This document shows, piece by piece, positions 10,690-21,774 of a stretch of 40,705 bases of DNA. The stretch comes from Amphimedon queenslandica (lineage: Eukaryota > Porifera > Demospongiae > Haplosclerida > Niphatidae): contig NW_003546387.1 in assembly GCF_000090795.2 (NCBI RefSeq), positions 136,473 to 177,177 on the forward strand. Reading direction: 5' to 3'. Both the position numbers and the translations under genes were made by a program. Position 1 is the first letter of the stretch; every line of letters begins with the position of its first letter. The notes under the pieces are model-generated. The model did no database searches and was not told where the DNA came from. It saw only the letters and a list, made by a program, of their open reading frames with translations.

Positions 10690-13421
10690 AAAGCTATTAT
10701 TACTTTAAATTTTTATAAATTCATAAAAAATTTATAAATTTAATCAAAATTAATACTGAAAAATTGCAAGGCAGAGTTTGATTTTGGTGATTGGCAGGTT
10801 AATAGTGAAATTGCCTAGATAATTTGCCATTTTTGCTTTATTCTAATGTTACATCACTGATTACCAATAGTTTAGAAGATTATGACTTAGGATATAAATG
10901 TGTATTTAATTAATAACAATGGATTCATTGTACAAAAGTGCTAATTATTAATTAAGCAATTGATTAATGTATGACATTACATGTCTGCTTTGTTTTGCTG
11001 CTGTTCCACATACATTATGCATGTAGAAAATTTAAACATACAAAGAATTTCCTTGTTATTTAAAAAATAATATTAACTGGTTAAAATTTCAAAAGCTCGC
11101 CATCTTATCAGATTTTTATAATTTTTTAGCAAAAAATTGTCGTTTAAAGTAGTTTCTCCACTATATGAAGTTATAGTTTATGTTACTTGTACATTTGTAC
11201 GTACATGTGTACACTACATGAAAGAGATAAAATTGTACTTTAATACCAATTTCCACTTTTTCACTCTCTTTCTCTCCAGGTGCCATTAAATGGTAAATAG
11301 TTACTCCATACCTTACAACCTACACCATGAGAACCTTCAGAATTATCACTGACACACTATATAGATGCTATACACTACTCTAGCCACTTTCAATGCATTG
11401 GGATTATGTTCAAGCATCTAAAAGAGAGAAGAAGTATCTCACGGCTACACATCATGGTTCATGTAGCTTGACTGATAGTATTGATCATATCTTCATATAC
11501 TGTTGATCTGAGGGTGGTGTGAAAACAGCTCAATATTTTACATGTAACAGGATCAAGACTATTGTGTACTAACTAATGATTACAGTATTCTCTATGTTAT
11601 TAAACTGCCTCATTATTATTAATTGTTATCTCTGCAGGGGTTGACATTAATTTGCATGCTGTTAGTGTAGCATTTTGTGTGTTTCATTTTTTATAAATTA
11701 AAATACCTTATTTTAATGGAGAAATTTTTTATTAAATTTATCATCAACTCATCATGTGTTTTGTTAGTCTCACAGATCTGGTCTCTAGGCCTGCAAGACT
11801 AGTTCTTTTATGCAGTTACTCAATGAAGCTATTAATATAGCTACATGTACATGTAATTGTTCCTGCGTGATTATATTGGTCTGAAAGCTGTCTATTGTTT
11901 ACTTAATACACTTGTTTTTGTTTATATGGCATTTGGCATATGATGTACCAAAGTTACTAGTGGTGTTTTTAGCAAATAGAGTATGCAAGTAACACAACCA
12001 GCATGTGTCTTTGATATGATTGTGAGTTTACATAACATTGATGTGAGTTTACATAACATTGATGTGAGTTTTATTGTATGTGATTACATAGACTTTTTAT
12101 AATAATAATAATAGTATTGTATCGAAGATGTTTGTTTGAATTGTTTGATGTCATTACCCAGTGTGCTTGCATATGTTGGAATCGGTTTTGTGCTTTCATC
12201 AGTTGATGATGTATGTTTCAAAAAGAAATTTACACAAGACTTGGATGTTCTAAAATTTTAGAGTTTACTTATGATGTATACACACTGTACATCTAAAAGA
12301 CTTTTTGTAATAATAGTCTGTTGCTTCAGCGTTGAACTAACTTTCATTTGAATGTTTGATGTCATGACATTTAGTGAGAATATGCATGTAGTATTGTATT
12401 TAATCAGTTTGTGCATTCAGCTGAGGCTGTAAGTAATACACATGCTGATTGACATCTTCAAAATAGACATTATGCACAAGACTTGATGCTTTTAACATAT
12501 TTGAGAGTTCAGATTTGTTTGTTTGTAAATATGCAACTCCTGTGAAAACCTCATGATGCCCTCCTTAAATAATTTTATACAATTCAAAGCATTTTGTACA
12601 TCAAAAGCATGATACAAGTACACAAGTAAGTAGTCCTTTCTTGTTACCTAAATCTGTATGCATGCCACTGATAATAACATGTAATTGCTGGCCATGGTCA
12701 CATTATTGTATACACCATTAGAATGTATCTTTAATATCAAATATATGTTATCAGTTATTGAACAGAACTTCAAAATACCATGTCATCATTCAATGCAATG
12801 AATATAAATATTTTCACCATGATTATACACCCCTTTTACACTATGCCCTTGAAGCAGTTTGAAACCAGTTTAGAAAAAAACCAGCTTACCTGTGGACAAT
12901 TTCAATGTGGTTTGAAACCAACTTATCTAAACAACCTCAGGTTGGTGGTTTATAAGGTTTAGATCAAAGTACTGAAGCAGCTTTATTATGCATGCATTAT
13001 AAAGTGATTTAGCCACAGTGGACACAATTGAGCTGGTTTCTGATTCACTAAATTCACAAACTTTTGGGCCACAAAAGATTCTAGCTACATGGTATGTGTT
13101 ATCATGCTTCTGGTTTTTTTATTGTTGATTATACTTATGTCAAGTGCCTAATTTATGCCATGGATAAAACACTACTTTGCTAGCTATAGTTTAGTACTAT
13201 CATAATGGTTGCTATAGCATAGAGCTTGCTTCTTGAATGTTTCAGATTCATGTAAGGTCAAACCTGGTTTTCTACTTGTATTTTTCCTTAAAACTAAAAA
13301 CTTACAATTTGAAATGTGAAAAAGGATTAAAACTAAGAGTAACAAATTAAAGTGGCTAAGTACCTAAATCAATTCACTACCTACTAACTAAACTAATAAC
13401 AACTCTATAAATATGCATTTA
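10690..13421. other. Gene-poor AT-rich region
   Basis: I see no supported gene. An acceptor-like CTCTTTCTCTCCAG at 11266-11279 precedes a short stop-rich stretch. 12060-12260 and 12290-12500 share diverged blocks (AGACTTTTT, GTTTGATGTCAT, CACAAGACTTG) and look like an old tandem duplication of about 210 bases. 12820-12960 contains repeated GGTTTGAAACCA palindromic words, probably a fragment of an inverted-repeat element. 13260-13420 is the downstream flank of the minus-strand membrane-protein gene. Confidence 0.45.
12022..12071 (+). repeat. 21-bp tandem repeat, 2.4 copies
   Basis: The unit GTGAGTTTACATAACATTGA plus T occurs twice perfectly (12022-12042 and 12043-12063), followed by a partial third (GTGAGTTT). 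It is non-coding and minor. Confidence 0.9.
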
Positions 13422-14702
13422 TTATTTTACATAAATCTCATAATGGCTTAAAGGACTGTCTTCATCACTTGTAGCATAATCAGCACACACCCTCAACTCA
13501 ATAAAATCAGTAGTAGTATTGCTCTTGTAGTCTCTGTGAAACCATGGGATGCCAGTAGCATCACAGCAAGATGTTTCAAGATTATCACAGCCTTGACCAT
13601 CCCGAAGAGGATCAGATGTGTATAGAATATGAGATGGTGTGGATGCAGTGTTGCCTGACTCGCAAAAGTAATTTTCACCAATAAAAGACTTTACAACTAC
13701 TTTACTGCCATTATTACATGGGCAATCATTTAGATTAGCATTAGTTTCAGTATAACCAGCCATAAGTGTCCAGACATGTTGACGGGGCACTCCACGTGTA
13801 ATGCTTACTCCTTCAACATAATAAGAATTAAGGTCATTACGAAACCATTCTGATGGAGTATGAACAGCGTCTATGCGATCAAACTGATATCCTGTTACTC
13901 TACCACATATCTGAGAATAGCTGATACCATTAGATGGAAACTGGACTGAACCACAGCTACCACTGCTTGTTGATGGTCTACCACAAACTCTAATTCCTCC
14001 TGACTGGTACAGTCTAAGTCCAGAAGGACAGTTCTGTGTGGCATCAGACATATCCAGATATGCTACTCTTGTCCATCCTCCTTCTGAGTTGCATAATTCT
14101 TCCATGTGGCAATAAGCAAAATAAGTAGATGGAGACCCTACTGCTTTTGCAAGCAAGTATACACCAGATGGACTGCTTGGTTGTCTCTTTCGAATCTCTT
14201 TACAAGAAGTAGGTAAAGAAGAAGAATCATTGTGTATGACCAGCAATTCTTGTACCAATAGTAATATATTATCAATCACTGCTGCAGTAAAAGTACTGGT
14301 GTCTTGCATATTAGAAAGAGTGTTGGCAATTGTTACATGATTGCGTGCAGACTCTTTTGTCAGTTTAAAAATTTTTTTGTTAACCTCAGTGAAGTTGGTT
14401 TGGAAAAGCTGGAAGGTGCTCTGTGATACCTTGTTGGCCAAATCAGTCGAGCTGGATAAATTATTGCTGCTACACGTTCCTGCTGACATAATGATAACTA
14501 TAACTACCACAAGGAGTAGCAACATTAAGCACAGTAACACTATGGTGATAATGAATAGTACGCTCCATGCTGATGTGTTCCACTTTTTCATTGCCATTCT
14601 ATTTGAATTAGTAGGAAACTGTTGAGGTTCAGAATACACATGCTCATCTTGATGCTTATTTGGTGATTTGTTCGTAGTATGTACGTTCTGATGAACTTCC
14701 AT
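13422..14702 (-). CDS. Type II membrane protein, fibrinogen-related ectodomain
   Basis: A 426-aa single-exon protein. Residues 1-45 are a polar, presumably cytoplasmic tail with a tyrosine in VYSEP that could be phosphorylated. Residues 46-73 are one long hydrophobic helix (SVLFIITIVLLCLMLLLLVV). With no N-terminal signal peptide, a type II orientation is inferred. Residues 80-165 form a helical, T/N-rich stalk. The ectodomain begins at SCKEIRKRQPSSPSGVY, which matches the N-terminal edge of fibrinogen-like domains. It then follows a cysteine-rich pattern shared by uncharacterised sponge and cnidarian surface proteins: GGWTRVAYLDM, CPSGLRLY, YSQICGRVTGYQF, YYVEGVSITRG, PRQHVWTLMAG, DCPCN, YFCESG, DPLRDGQGC, CCDATGIPWF, ELRVCAD, YEIYVK. 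This distal part lacks the standard calcium site of vertebrate FReDs, so lectin function is only a possibility. ATG context is good (ATAATGG). An AATAAA overlaps the stop codon (TAATAAA). Confidence 0.88.
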   Translation of the reverse strand: MEVHQNVHTTNKSPNKHQDEHVYSEPQQFPTNSNRMAMKKWNTSAWSVLFIITIVLLCLMLLLLVVVIVIIMSAGTCSSNNLSSSTDLANKVSQSTFQLFQTNFTEVNKKIFKLTKESARNHVTIANTLSNMQDTSTFTAAVIDNILLLVQELLVIHNDSSSLPTSCKEIRKRQPSSPSGVYLLAKAVGSPSTYFAYCHMEELCNSEGGWTRVAYLDMSDATQNCPSGLRLYQSGGIRVCGRPSTSSGSCGSVQFPSNGISYSQICGRVTGYQFDRIDAVHTPSEWFRNDLNSYYVEGVSITRGVPRQHVWTLMAGYTETNANLNDCPCNNGSKVVVKSFIGENYFCESGNTASTPSHILYTSDPLRDGQGCDNLETSCCDATGIPWFHRDYKSNTTTDFIELRVCADYATSDEDSPLSHYEIYVK

Positions 14703-14736
14703 TATAGAACAACTTATAATAAGATGCAGTTTGGGC

Positions 14737-14745
14737 CTTTATATA
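14737..14745 (-). promoter_or_regulatory. TATA box close to the start codon
   Basis: On the minus strand TATATAAAG lies 35-43 bases upstream of the membrane-protein ATG. If it works as a standard TATA box, transcription would start only about 5-15 bases before the start codon, giving a very short leader. The motif match is direct; promoter function is inferred. Confidence 0.5.
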
Positions 14746-15199
14746 CAAAATCACTGCCTAAAAATAACTTAAAAGCCTAAAGGTCACTCAATAGATTGTA
14801 GATCATAGTTGTTTTGTTTACTCATGTTCACAGCTGTGCTACTGGTTGAACGTTACAAGTATTATGTGAGAAAGAATGAAGTTAGTAATTGTTCAAATAG
14901 CTGAAGATCATTACATGAAACAAAGAAGAGCAAAAATTATTTTTTGCAAATACAGAATTTTGCGGGTTATTCCAATGCTCATGCATAGAATTATTGCGCA
15001 ATCAACTCACCTGGCCAGACAAGATGGCAATTGAGTGATTCCATCGATTGTTCTTCAAGTTTCAAAAGTAAACAATGATATCACAAATGGATGCCCCACA
15101 ATAGCATGAGCTCCATGGATGCTATTAAAGGTGAGCCTTGTATGGAGGGTGTGGAGCAGGCTGAGACATCCCACCCTCCCATTTCACTGTTGCAATAAA
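14746..15199. other. Upstream flank of the membrane-protein gene
   Basis: No gene is supported. It contains the presumed promoter-proximal sequence of the minus-strand gene and ends at the beginning of duplicated block B. Confidence 0.4.
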
Positions 15200-16530
15200 T
15201 TAAATACAGTGACGTTGATCTGATTTTTGAACAACTTTAAAATTCCAAAGAAGCTACATATGTACATGCCTGTAGGAAACCTGCATGCATAGTAAATGTA
15301 CATTGCTTGCTGGTGCTTGTTAATCAGTGACACATCTCCTTGTATAAACTGGTTTAGTAAACAGGTTGAGTCAGCACTACTCCTTGTACTACCATATAGA
15401 TAGAAATTTCTGCTAATTTTGTGGATATTTGATCCACATAAAATACTAGCTATACTGTATGTAGTGACACTAGTGACTATAATTGATCTTATACCAAACA
15501 GCATAATTACATGTAGATTAATAACTAATGCAAATGATAGTATTGATACATTTACATGTACAATGGAATACACATAACTCTCTCTCTCCCCTTGCTTGTT
15601 TTAATAAACAGGTTGAGTCAATACTACCCCTTGTACTTCATGTGTGTAGTGTACACTAGTGTATTGATCTTATACTAAAATATATAGCATGAATAGATTA
15701 TCGATCCATTATCAACATAATGTATGTACCTCTCCCTCTCCTAGTCATGTCCCTCCACTTCAACTCAGTTGTTTCATTTTGGTCAAATACTCTACATTCA
15801 CATTAAAAGTTAGTTTAATTTTAATTTATAATGACCATAAAAAATAGAATTTTGTAATAAAAACTGCTCCATTACTTGAATAAACCAGTACATCTACAAG
15901 TACTGTATTGTTGAAACTACAGTAAATGGCATTTCGGGACCAAAAAACGAGGTCAGTTCACCTTTTAAACCTTTTGAGCTTCAACATGTGATTATGTGCA
16001 TGTATATTATAATACAATATTGGGATTTGTTATACATGTACATGTACAATTTTTCATGTCATTTACATGTAGATGGTATTTTTCAATCTCTCTCTCTCCT
16101 CTATTATTATACAGATCAGTTTCCACTCATTATTCATGATATGATTGAAAAGATATACGATCAACTACGAAAAGATACTATCTATTGTCCAGTGACTTCA
16201 CATGCACCTCCCTCTTTCACAGCAGTCACACCTGATTGTGACTCCGCCTTCTCATTAATAATTGACACCTATCCTACCATATCACCAAAATTATGAAGAC
16301 AATTTTTAGGTGAATTTTTTAAATTATATCTTAATTGATTATTATTAATCTATTTATGGCAAATTAAATTTGTGTACATGTACATGTGCGTCAGGGTGTG
16401 GCAAGTGGGTGGATCTCCTTAATGTTATTATGTTCTTCTAGTACAACAATATAGTAACTGAGTATACGATCATTATTTATTAATGTTAATGCAGTAATAA
16501 AGATATACTGTGAATTCCTCAAGACTATCC
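15200..16530 (+). repeat. Segmental duplication B, right copy
   Basis: Direct match to 5400-6860, with the same ordered landmarks. This copy has its own internal duplication: the block ACAGGTTGAGTCA(G/A)(C/T)ACTAC with CTTGTACT occurs at about 15360 and again at about 15608, each followed by a GATCTTATAC(C/T)A block. It is better preserved than the left copy in its last exon-like part. Confidence 0.75.
16115..16296 (+). CDS. Exon-like open frame of unknown gene
   Basis: A good acceptor (TCTCCTCTATTATTATACAG, ending at 16114) is followed by an open frame of about 60 codons. It reads DQFPLIIHDMIEKIYDQLRK, then YCPVTSHAPPSFTAVTPDCD and DTYPTISPKL before TGA. The paralogous site in the left copy (about 6072-6240) is disrupted, with several bases gained and lost. 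An upstream partner exon could be HVPPLQLSCFILVKYSTFTLK (about 15749-15811, donor GTTAGT), but its phase does not fit cleanly. I do not recognise the protein. It could be a terminal exon of a real gene or a less-decayed relic. Confidence 0.3.
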
Positions 16531-16545
16531 AGCTACACATGTACT

Positions 16546-16632
16546 AGTCTCACGTAGCCAGACTCCTCCCCTTTTTGACTTAGGGGTGCCACCCTAAGGT
16601 CAAAAAGGGGAGGAATCTGGTTATGCAAGACT
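16546..16632. mobile_element. 87-bp fold-back MITE with 11-bp TSD
   Basis: The element is nearly one large hairpin. AGTCTCACGTAGCCAGACTC with CTCCCCTTTTTGAC on the left pairs with the reverse complement of the right end, which reads AGTCTTGCATAACCAGATTC and CTCCCCTTTTTGAC. A short centre is TTAGGGGTGCCACCCTAA. It is flanked by ACACATGTACT at 16535-16545 and 16633-16643, an 11-bp direct repeat (up to 14 bp if end bases are shared). The superfamily cannot be named from this. Confidence 0.75.
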
Positions 16633-16889
16633 ACACATGTACTATATAATACCTTACATCACTTTCTTTTGACATTTTTGCTGTAAAGTTGTAATTAGCA
16701 GTTTTAATTTCGCAATTTTTGTATACTAGCAATGAGTGACTTCAGGGGTCAAAAGTCAAACTATTGTTCATTGTTGCGTGTCAAACATGTTGATATAAGA
16801 AAAATGAGGTCAGAATGAATGTTGGTTATCTTGTTTATTTCACTGGTAAAGGTCCCCCATAGCAATGGAAGGGTCAGAGTGGTCAGCTC

Positions 16890-16921
16890 ATTTTAGTGCT
16901 ATTTAACAATAGCACTAAAAT
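16890..16921. repeat. Perfect 14-bp hairpin
   Basis: ATTTTAGTGCTATT pairs exactly with AATAGCACTAAAAT across the four-base loop TAAC. No poly-U tract follows, and nothing ties it to a gene. Confidence 0.8.
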
Positions 16922-17029
16922 ACTGAAATGCATTGCAAATTACAATAAAGCTTTACATTTGTTACTTATATTCACTTTAATCATTTTAAACATGATAAAA
17001 CAAGTTTCTACAAAAATCTAGATTGGTAC

Positions 17030-17105
17030 CTCAGCCATTTTGTGCAAGCAATCAATGGAATTGTACATGCATTCCAAGTAAGAAAGGATACAGTTGAGAT
17101 GCTCA
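17030..17105 (+). repeat. Second copy of the 4343-4415 block
   Basis: CAGCCATTTTGTGC, AATCAATGGAA and ATTCCAAGTAAGAAAG with ATACA match the sequence just upstream of the VAC14 exon. Relative to block B the order is reversed here: this block lies after B' on the right but before B on the left. The locus was therefore rearranged, not simply duplicated. Confidence 0.6.
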
Positions 17106-17275
17106 AGTTTACATTTGACATGTACATCAATGCATATCATTGCAAACTTTTTATGACATACAAACTGCTGTGTACATTACTATTATCAATATTGCCCTCC
17201 AAAAGGTTATATTAGAAAGTTGTATCTATTAGCTTGGGATTGCTCTTGGCATATTTCAGTATTCCTGTTGTACAG

Positions 17276-17592
17276 AATCTTCAGTAGACAACAGATGAAA
17301 ACTAGCTTTGAACCATTGAGGATCATCAACAAATACGGAACTTCTGGCAGGTAAACTCCTATGATTATGTCTTTTTTTCATTAATATGACATCCTAGTGT
17401 TACTAAGGAACAAACTAAAGTCATCAATGAAGGGAACTATGATTTTAAATTAGAATGAATGGTGAGGGGTTACTGGGAGAAAATTGAGTTGAACTGTAAG
17501 CCTGGTAATGCATCAAGAAGACAATACATCATATCTCCTTATCATTATTGTCTTGCCTGTTTGGTTTGATGTGGTTCACTGCATTCATTTAC
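17276..17592 (+). pseudogene. Lipase maturation factor (LMF1/2-like) fragment
   Basis: LMF proteins are ER membrane chaperones needed to fold lipoprotein lipase and related lipases. Exon A (17276-17350, acceptor TTGTACAG, donor GTAAAC) encodes MKTSFEPLRIINKYGTSG. After a 47-bp intron, exon B (from 17398) encodes SVTKEQTKVINEGNYDFKLE. Joined, this matches the LMF motif SFxxLRIVNTYGxFGSITKERTEVI. An in-frame TGA follows, then the same frame continues with WEKIELNCKPGNASRR and ISPYHY, equivalent to the LMF block WEDYEFKCKPGDPSRR and SPYHYRLDW. A frameshift then leads into LMWFTAF (family LMWFAAF). The stop plus frameshift make it a pseudogene. The retained intron shows it came from genomic DNA. 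No further LMF exons are seen nearby. Confidence 0.75.
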
Positions 17593-17599
17593 AAAATAG

Positions 17600-18423
17600 T
17601 TTAAAGAAATGTACTGTAGAGTTACATGTATGATTACGGATACTATTATGGTAATTTCTAATTTTGCTATTAGAATACTGGTAAATCAAATTATTAATAT
17701 TACTGAAAGCTTGAGTCTACTCTGAATTGAAACATGTACATAGATCTACTACTCACACTCAGTGATTGCAGCTTTTTGCGACTGACAATAGTTGCTTTCA
17801 ATTTGAAAATTGTGTATTTCGTGTTAAATTAAACAAAAGCAACAAAAATGAAAAATCAGGGTGAGATGAGAGAGTTGGTGAAAGAAATTAAGAGAGAGGG
17901 AGAGTTATAAAGTAAAGACTTTAATGCCTTAATTATCTCTTAATGTTCGGATTCAGATACAATAGCTTACTTGAACCACATAAAGTAAATCACTGTTATC
18001 AGAGGCACATGATGTTACGTGTGTGCATATACACTGTCTTTCTTGCTAAATTAGAATTCAAACTAGTGAACTTGTTACAAATAGAATTTACTTCATCTTG
18101 ATATGTGTTAGGAGCTATAAAAGAAAATGTACTTAATATTATATTATTATTGCTAAATCTAGAAATTAATATTGGGAGACTAATCTAACTACAACTGGAC
18201 TAAATATCTGAGACAAAAGCCGAAAATTGAAAGTTTTAGGAGACCTATATCAAGAGTTTCCTGAGGCTCACTCAGCCTCACAATCTAACAGTAATTATCA
18301 TTATAAAATAAATTATTTCAATCAAATTTTTCTAGTTAAAGCTGGAACATAAAACATTTGCAAATTTGTACAAAACACAACATACATAGACAGTACTTTA
18401 AGATTAACACTTTTTTGTTTAAC
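17600..18423. other. Non-coding stretch
   Basis: AT-rich sequence without recognisable genes, repeats or RNA features. Confidence 0.4.
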
Positions 18424-18609
18424 TACTGTAAGGCGCCTTTTTTGAGGGCTGTAAATTTCACAAATTTCACGATTTTTTGAAGATTCGTGAAACCAAATTA
18501 TTATGGTAAAAATGGCAGGCAGCATAAATTCACAAAAATTAAATCTGCAAATAGATTTTAAAGCAAATTCACGAAATTTACAGCCCTCAAAAAAAGGCAT
18601 CCTATGGTA
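18424..18609. mobile_element. MITE with about 32-bp terminal inverted repeats
   Basis: The left end TACTGTAAGGCGCC is followed by TTTTTTGAGGGCTGTAAATT. The reverse complement of the right end is TACCATAGGATGCC followed by TTTTTTTGAGGGCTGTAAAT. The element is about 186 bp with TA at both edges, as in Tc1/mariner-type MITEs. It has no coding capacity. Confidence 0.65.
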
Positions 18610-19014
18610 TTAAGACAAATGCAGCCCACTAAGTTCCAAATTGTTTTAAGTATAATGACATCTTTCTCAATCCACCCCCTCCATACTTCTACTCCTTACC
18701 TTTATAATCTAACAGCATTCAGTTAATAATGTCTCTTGCTTTGAAACAATAAATTACAGAGAGTTTCCAGACTTTACTTGTTCAGTATTGAATGCTTCAT
18801 TACTATGACTCTAATAAAAAAATATGTCATAATGATGACAAAACATCTATTGTTAATTATTTATGAAACATCATATAAATACATTCCACACTTCCACAGG
18901 CCATTTTAGGATAAATTAGGACTGTCTTGCATTTAAAACAACTTTATCAATACCAGCAGACAGTGTGACTTTACAACGACTCATTTGATTATTCGTTATT
19001 ATACATCCACCTAG
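18610..19014. other. Non-coding stretch
   Basis: No gene or repeat is supported. Confidence 0.35.
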
Positions 19015-19573
19015 TTAGTTATACTCTATCCATCTGAAAGGACAAAACCTCCCAAAGAAGATCATGTTGTGAGTGAATGTGTTTTCAAAATGGTGCTCCA
19101 GTGAACAGTTTATTCTTTTTACAACAAGAAACTTGACATTTAATAACAATTTTTGTATATAAAACGATGCAGAATAACAAGATGAATTGAAAGAAAGTGA
19201 GCAAACTGGAATAACAAGAACGGGCTTCCAATAAATGTGGGAAAACCTCATCAAAAGCACACAGGCCTTTAGTTATGCTACATAGCTTTCCGTAATAACT
19301 TCATATCTGGACCTCTGGTGCTAGTAGAAGAGCAGTATGGTTTTCTCTTTCACATGATATCAAATCAATGTTTCTATTCAGCAGCAAAAGCAAGTTCTCA
19401 CCTGTTTCATCATCAGCAAAAGTCCTCCATTACTGCAGACAGTGATAACTCAGATTGTTTCACTTGTGTGATGTCACTCTCATTGAATTTATATGGGAGT
19501 GTTGGAATGTTTCCTATCCCAGCATGTATATATAATCTATGCTGGAACAAAGACCAACCACTTGGCTATAGTG
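19015..19573 (-). pseudogene. Decayed ankyrin-like gene fragment
   Basis: After an acceptor-like TTCACTATAG on the minus strand the frame reads PSGWSLFQHRLYIHAGIG, then ITQVKQSELSLSAVMEDF. One extra T in a TTTT run then shifts the frame into ADDETGENLLLLLNRNIDLI and CERENHTALLLAPEVQ. That stretch resembles the helix-loop pattern of an ankyrin repeat (GxTLLHLLLxxxxDxxxxxxxxxTALLLA). A TGA follows, and the same frame stays open through FDEVFPHLLEARSCYSSLL and a hydrophobic segment (FFQFILLFCIVLYTKIVI), ending at 19015. One stop and one frameshift argue for a pseudogene, or for a draft-sequence error. The family assignment is tentative. Confidence 0.35.
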
Positions 19574-21700
19574 AAGAGTGGAACAGATGAAGATTCAATA
19601 AAATTATAAAAGTTAGTGATGAATGAGTGATGTTTACAAAAAATTCACATTGTTTTCATATTTAGACTCTTCATCCTAAATGAACTTTCTGGCATGATTA
19701 GTGCATTTTCTCTATTTATAGCTGTTCTATATTAGAAGTCTGAAATTAGCTCTAGAATGAATCTCACCCTTAGTCTTGCTATCCTTCTCAATCACTATGA
19801 TTCTTGTAGCAGTTTTCTTGCCAAATCTCTTGTTCATTTAGGCACTCTATAATAAAAAAAATGTGCTGAGCCAAGTGGCCAATGCCAAAAGGATGATGAC
19901 AGTGAACAACCTCCTCCATACAATATATTAGTGCTATATGGAGCACTTGGGAGATCAATGGCAAGACTTTTGATGCAATTACTACAATGAAGTAACAGAC
20001 AGTATTCAGAGTTCCCTTAAGCTTTTTCATGCACAGTTGTGAATTTGGTTTAGTCAACTGGCTATACTTATCAACTGCTTTACTCTCTTACAGTACAATC
20101 ATTATTAAGTGAACTAGTTTCAACTTTCAACAATTGTAAGCAATACAAGAATAAAGAATAATAATGACACGTGCAAATACCATGGTTGTCTATTAATAAG
20201 TTCATTTCCAGAGGTTAATAATTACTCTGTGGTGTTTTAAAAGTTTTAATGCCAAGATCTTTTCACGCCATTTTCTCTATCTAGCACTGTAGGCAGGATT
20301 GGCCCAGTACGTGCTGAAAAAAAAACGCAAAAAGCCTTCAATAAAGCATATTAATTTAGTCTACAAAAAGTGAGTCCACAAAGAGGACTGAGACAGTTAT
20401 AGAGTAGTCTTTACAATTTAGTGAGATATGTACATTTGATCTAACAAAATTATTGAGAGTTATATATTGTTGCATTTACATTTTAGTGGTATAAAAAACA
20501 CTTTAACCAGCACTAACCACACCAAACTGGCTGGGGGACATTGGATTTATTTCCTGCCAGTCCCAGGCAAATATGATTGTTAGACGGGCCAGATGCAAAA
20601 TAAATCATGTGGAGCCAATAGAGGTAGAGGAGCCTGAATGGGAAGGGCTAGCGGAGGTTACCAAAAAGGCCAAGAAAGTGGAAGCCAATGCACAATTATT
20701 ATCATTATAAATACCTTGTACCTTGCTAAACCAAAAAATTTAGCAAACTATTAGTAACTGCCTAGAAACATCATTATTGTAAGAGCACAAAGTTAACCTT
20801 AACAACACATGAAGGATTTACTTTGTGCTTGTTCATCAAAAAAGTAATAGACAAGAAGAATTTCTAACAACCAATTAAAATACAAAATGAAATTCCAACT
20901 CTTGTGCTACAGCACATCTCCTACCCTGCATTGAAAGGTGACACATACTTTTAAAAAAATACACATTACACTAAAAATACAACGTTGTTCATCAGCTGCA
21001 TGTGTGCCAAAAGAATACATGTTTAAATAAATTCAAGACAAATTTTTGACACAAAGTCTAATCCAGCATCGAGAGAGCCTTTTACAGAAGCAAGATTAGT
21101 TCAGTTAAAGGGTTACACTGGGAGGGAGAAGCTGTGCCTTAAAATTCCAGCATTGGGATTCCTATAGGACAGTCCAAGCAATCAATAGAGAAAGAGCAAT
21201 GACTACATATCTAATTTTAAACTATATACTACTTTACACTTACATAGTTGTATCACAATATTACACTCTTCGTAGATAAATCGGCTGGAGTTACAGAGAA
21301 GGGTCTTAAACATAAGGTGGTAATGGACCTGCATTGCATTAATATGTTCTTTGCATCAAATGAAATTTAATTCACATCCTCCACCAAAATATCTAAAAAA
21401 TAAGTCACTGCATGGCGAGCTTGCACTCTAATTGTGTTTGGGTGGGTGATCGGCACAACGAAGATTAAATCACTAAGAGACTACACATAGATGCCTGCTT
21501 GATGACCACATCCATCTATTCATTAGTTTCATTCAAAACACATGGTACAAATGATTAATAAAGATTGTATAATCTCACAAGACAAGACCATTCTCCAGCC
21601 TACAGTCATTTGGGTAGAGAGTATGAAAGGACCTGACACATTGCTTTAATATAAGTAGTCAGTTCTATCAAGAGTACATAATATGTACTCTTGGTTCTAT
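19574..21700. other. Region without a supported gene
   Basis: A 46-codon ORF at 20573-20710 (+) reads MIVRRARCKINHVEP, then EEPEWEGLAEVTKKAKKVEA. It has protein-like composition but no homologue that I recognise and no splice partners. 19788-20057 (-) is open but not recognisable. The rest is AT-rich and featureless by eye. Confidence 0.35.
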
Positions 21701-21774
21701 TATGTTATCAATTTAACAAGTGGAACATGTCATTTAGCATGTACAGAGTGTGCTCTTCTTGGACTTGCACGCAG

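Noticed and set aside
12022-12071. CRISPR-like array
   Set aside because: Direct tandem repeat without spacers in a eukaryotic sequence.
14341-14625. 94-codon plus-strand frame inside the membrane-protein gene
   Set aside because: Antisense to the transmembrane and stalk coding sequence with no independent support.
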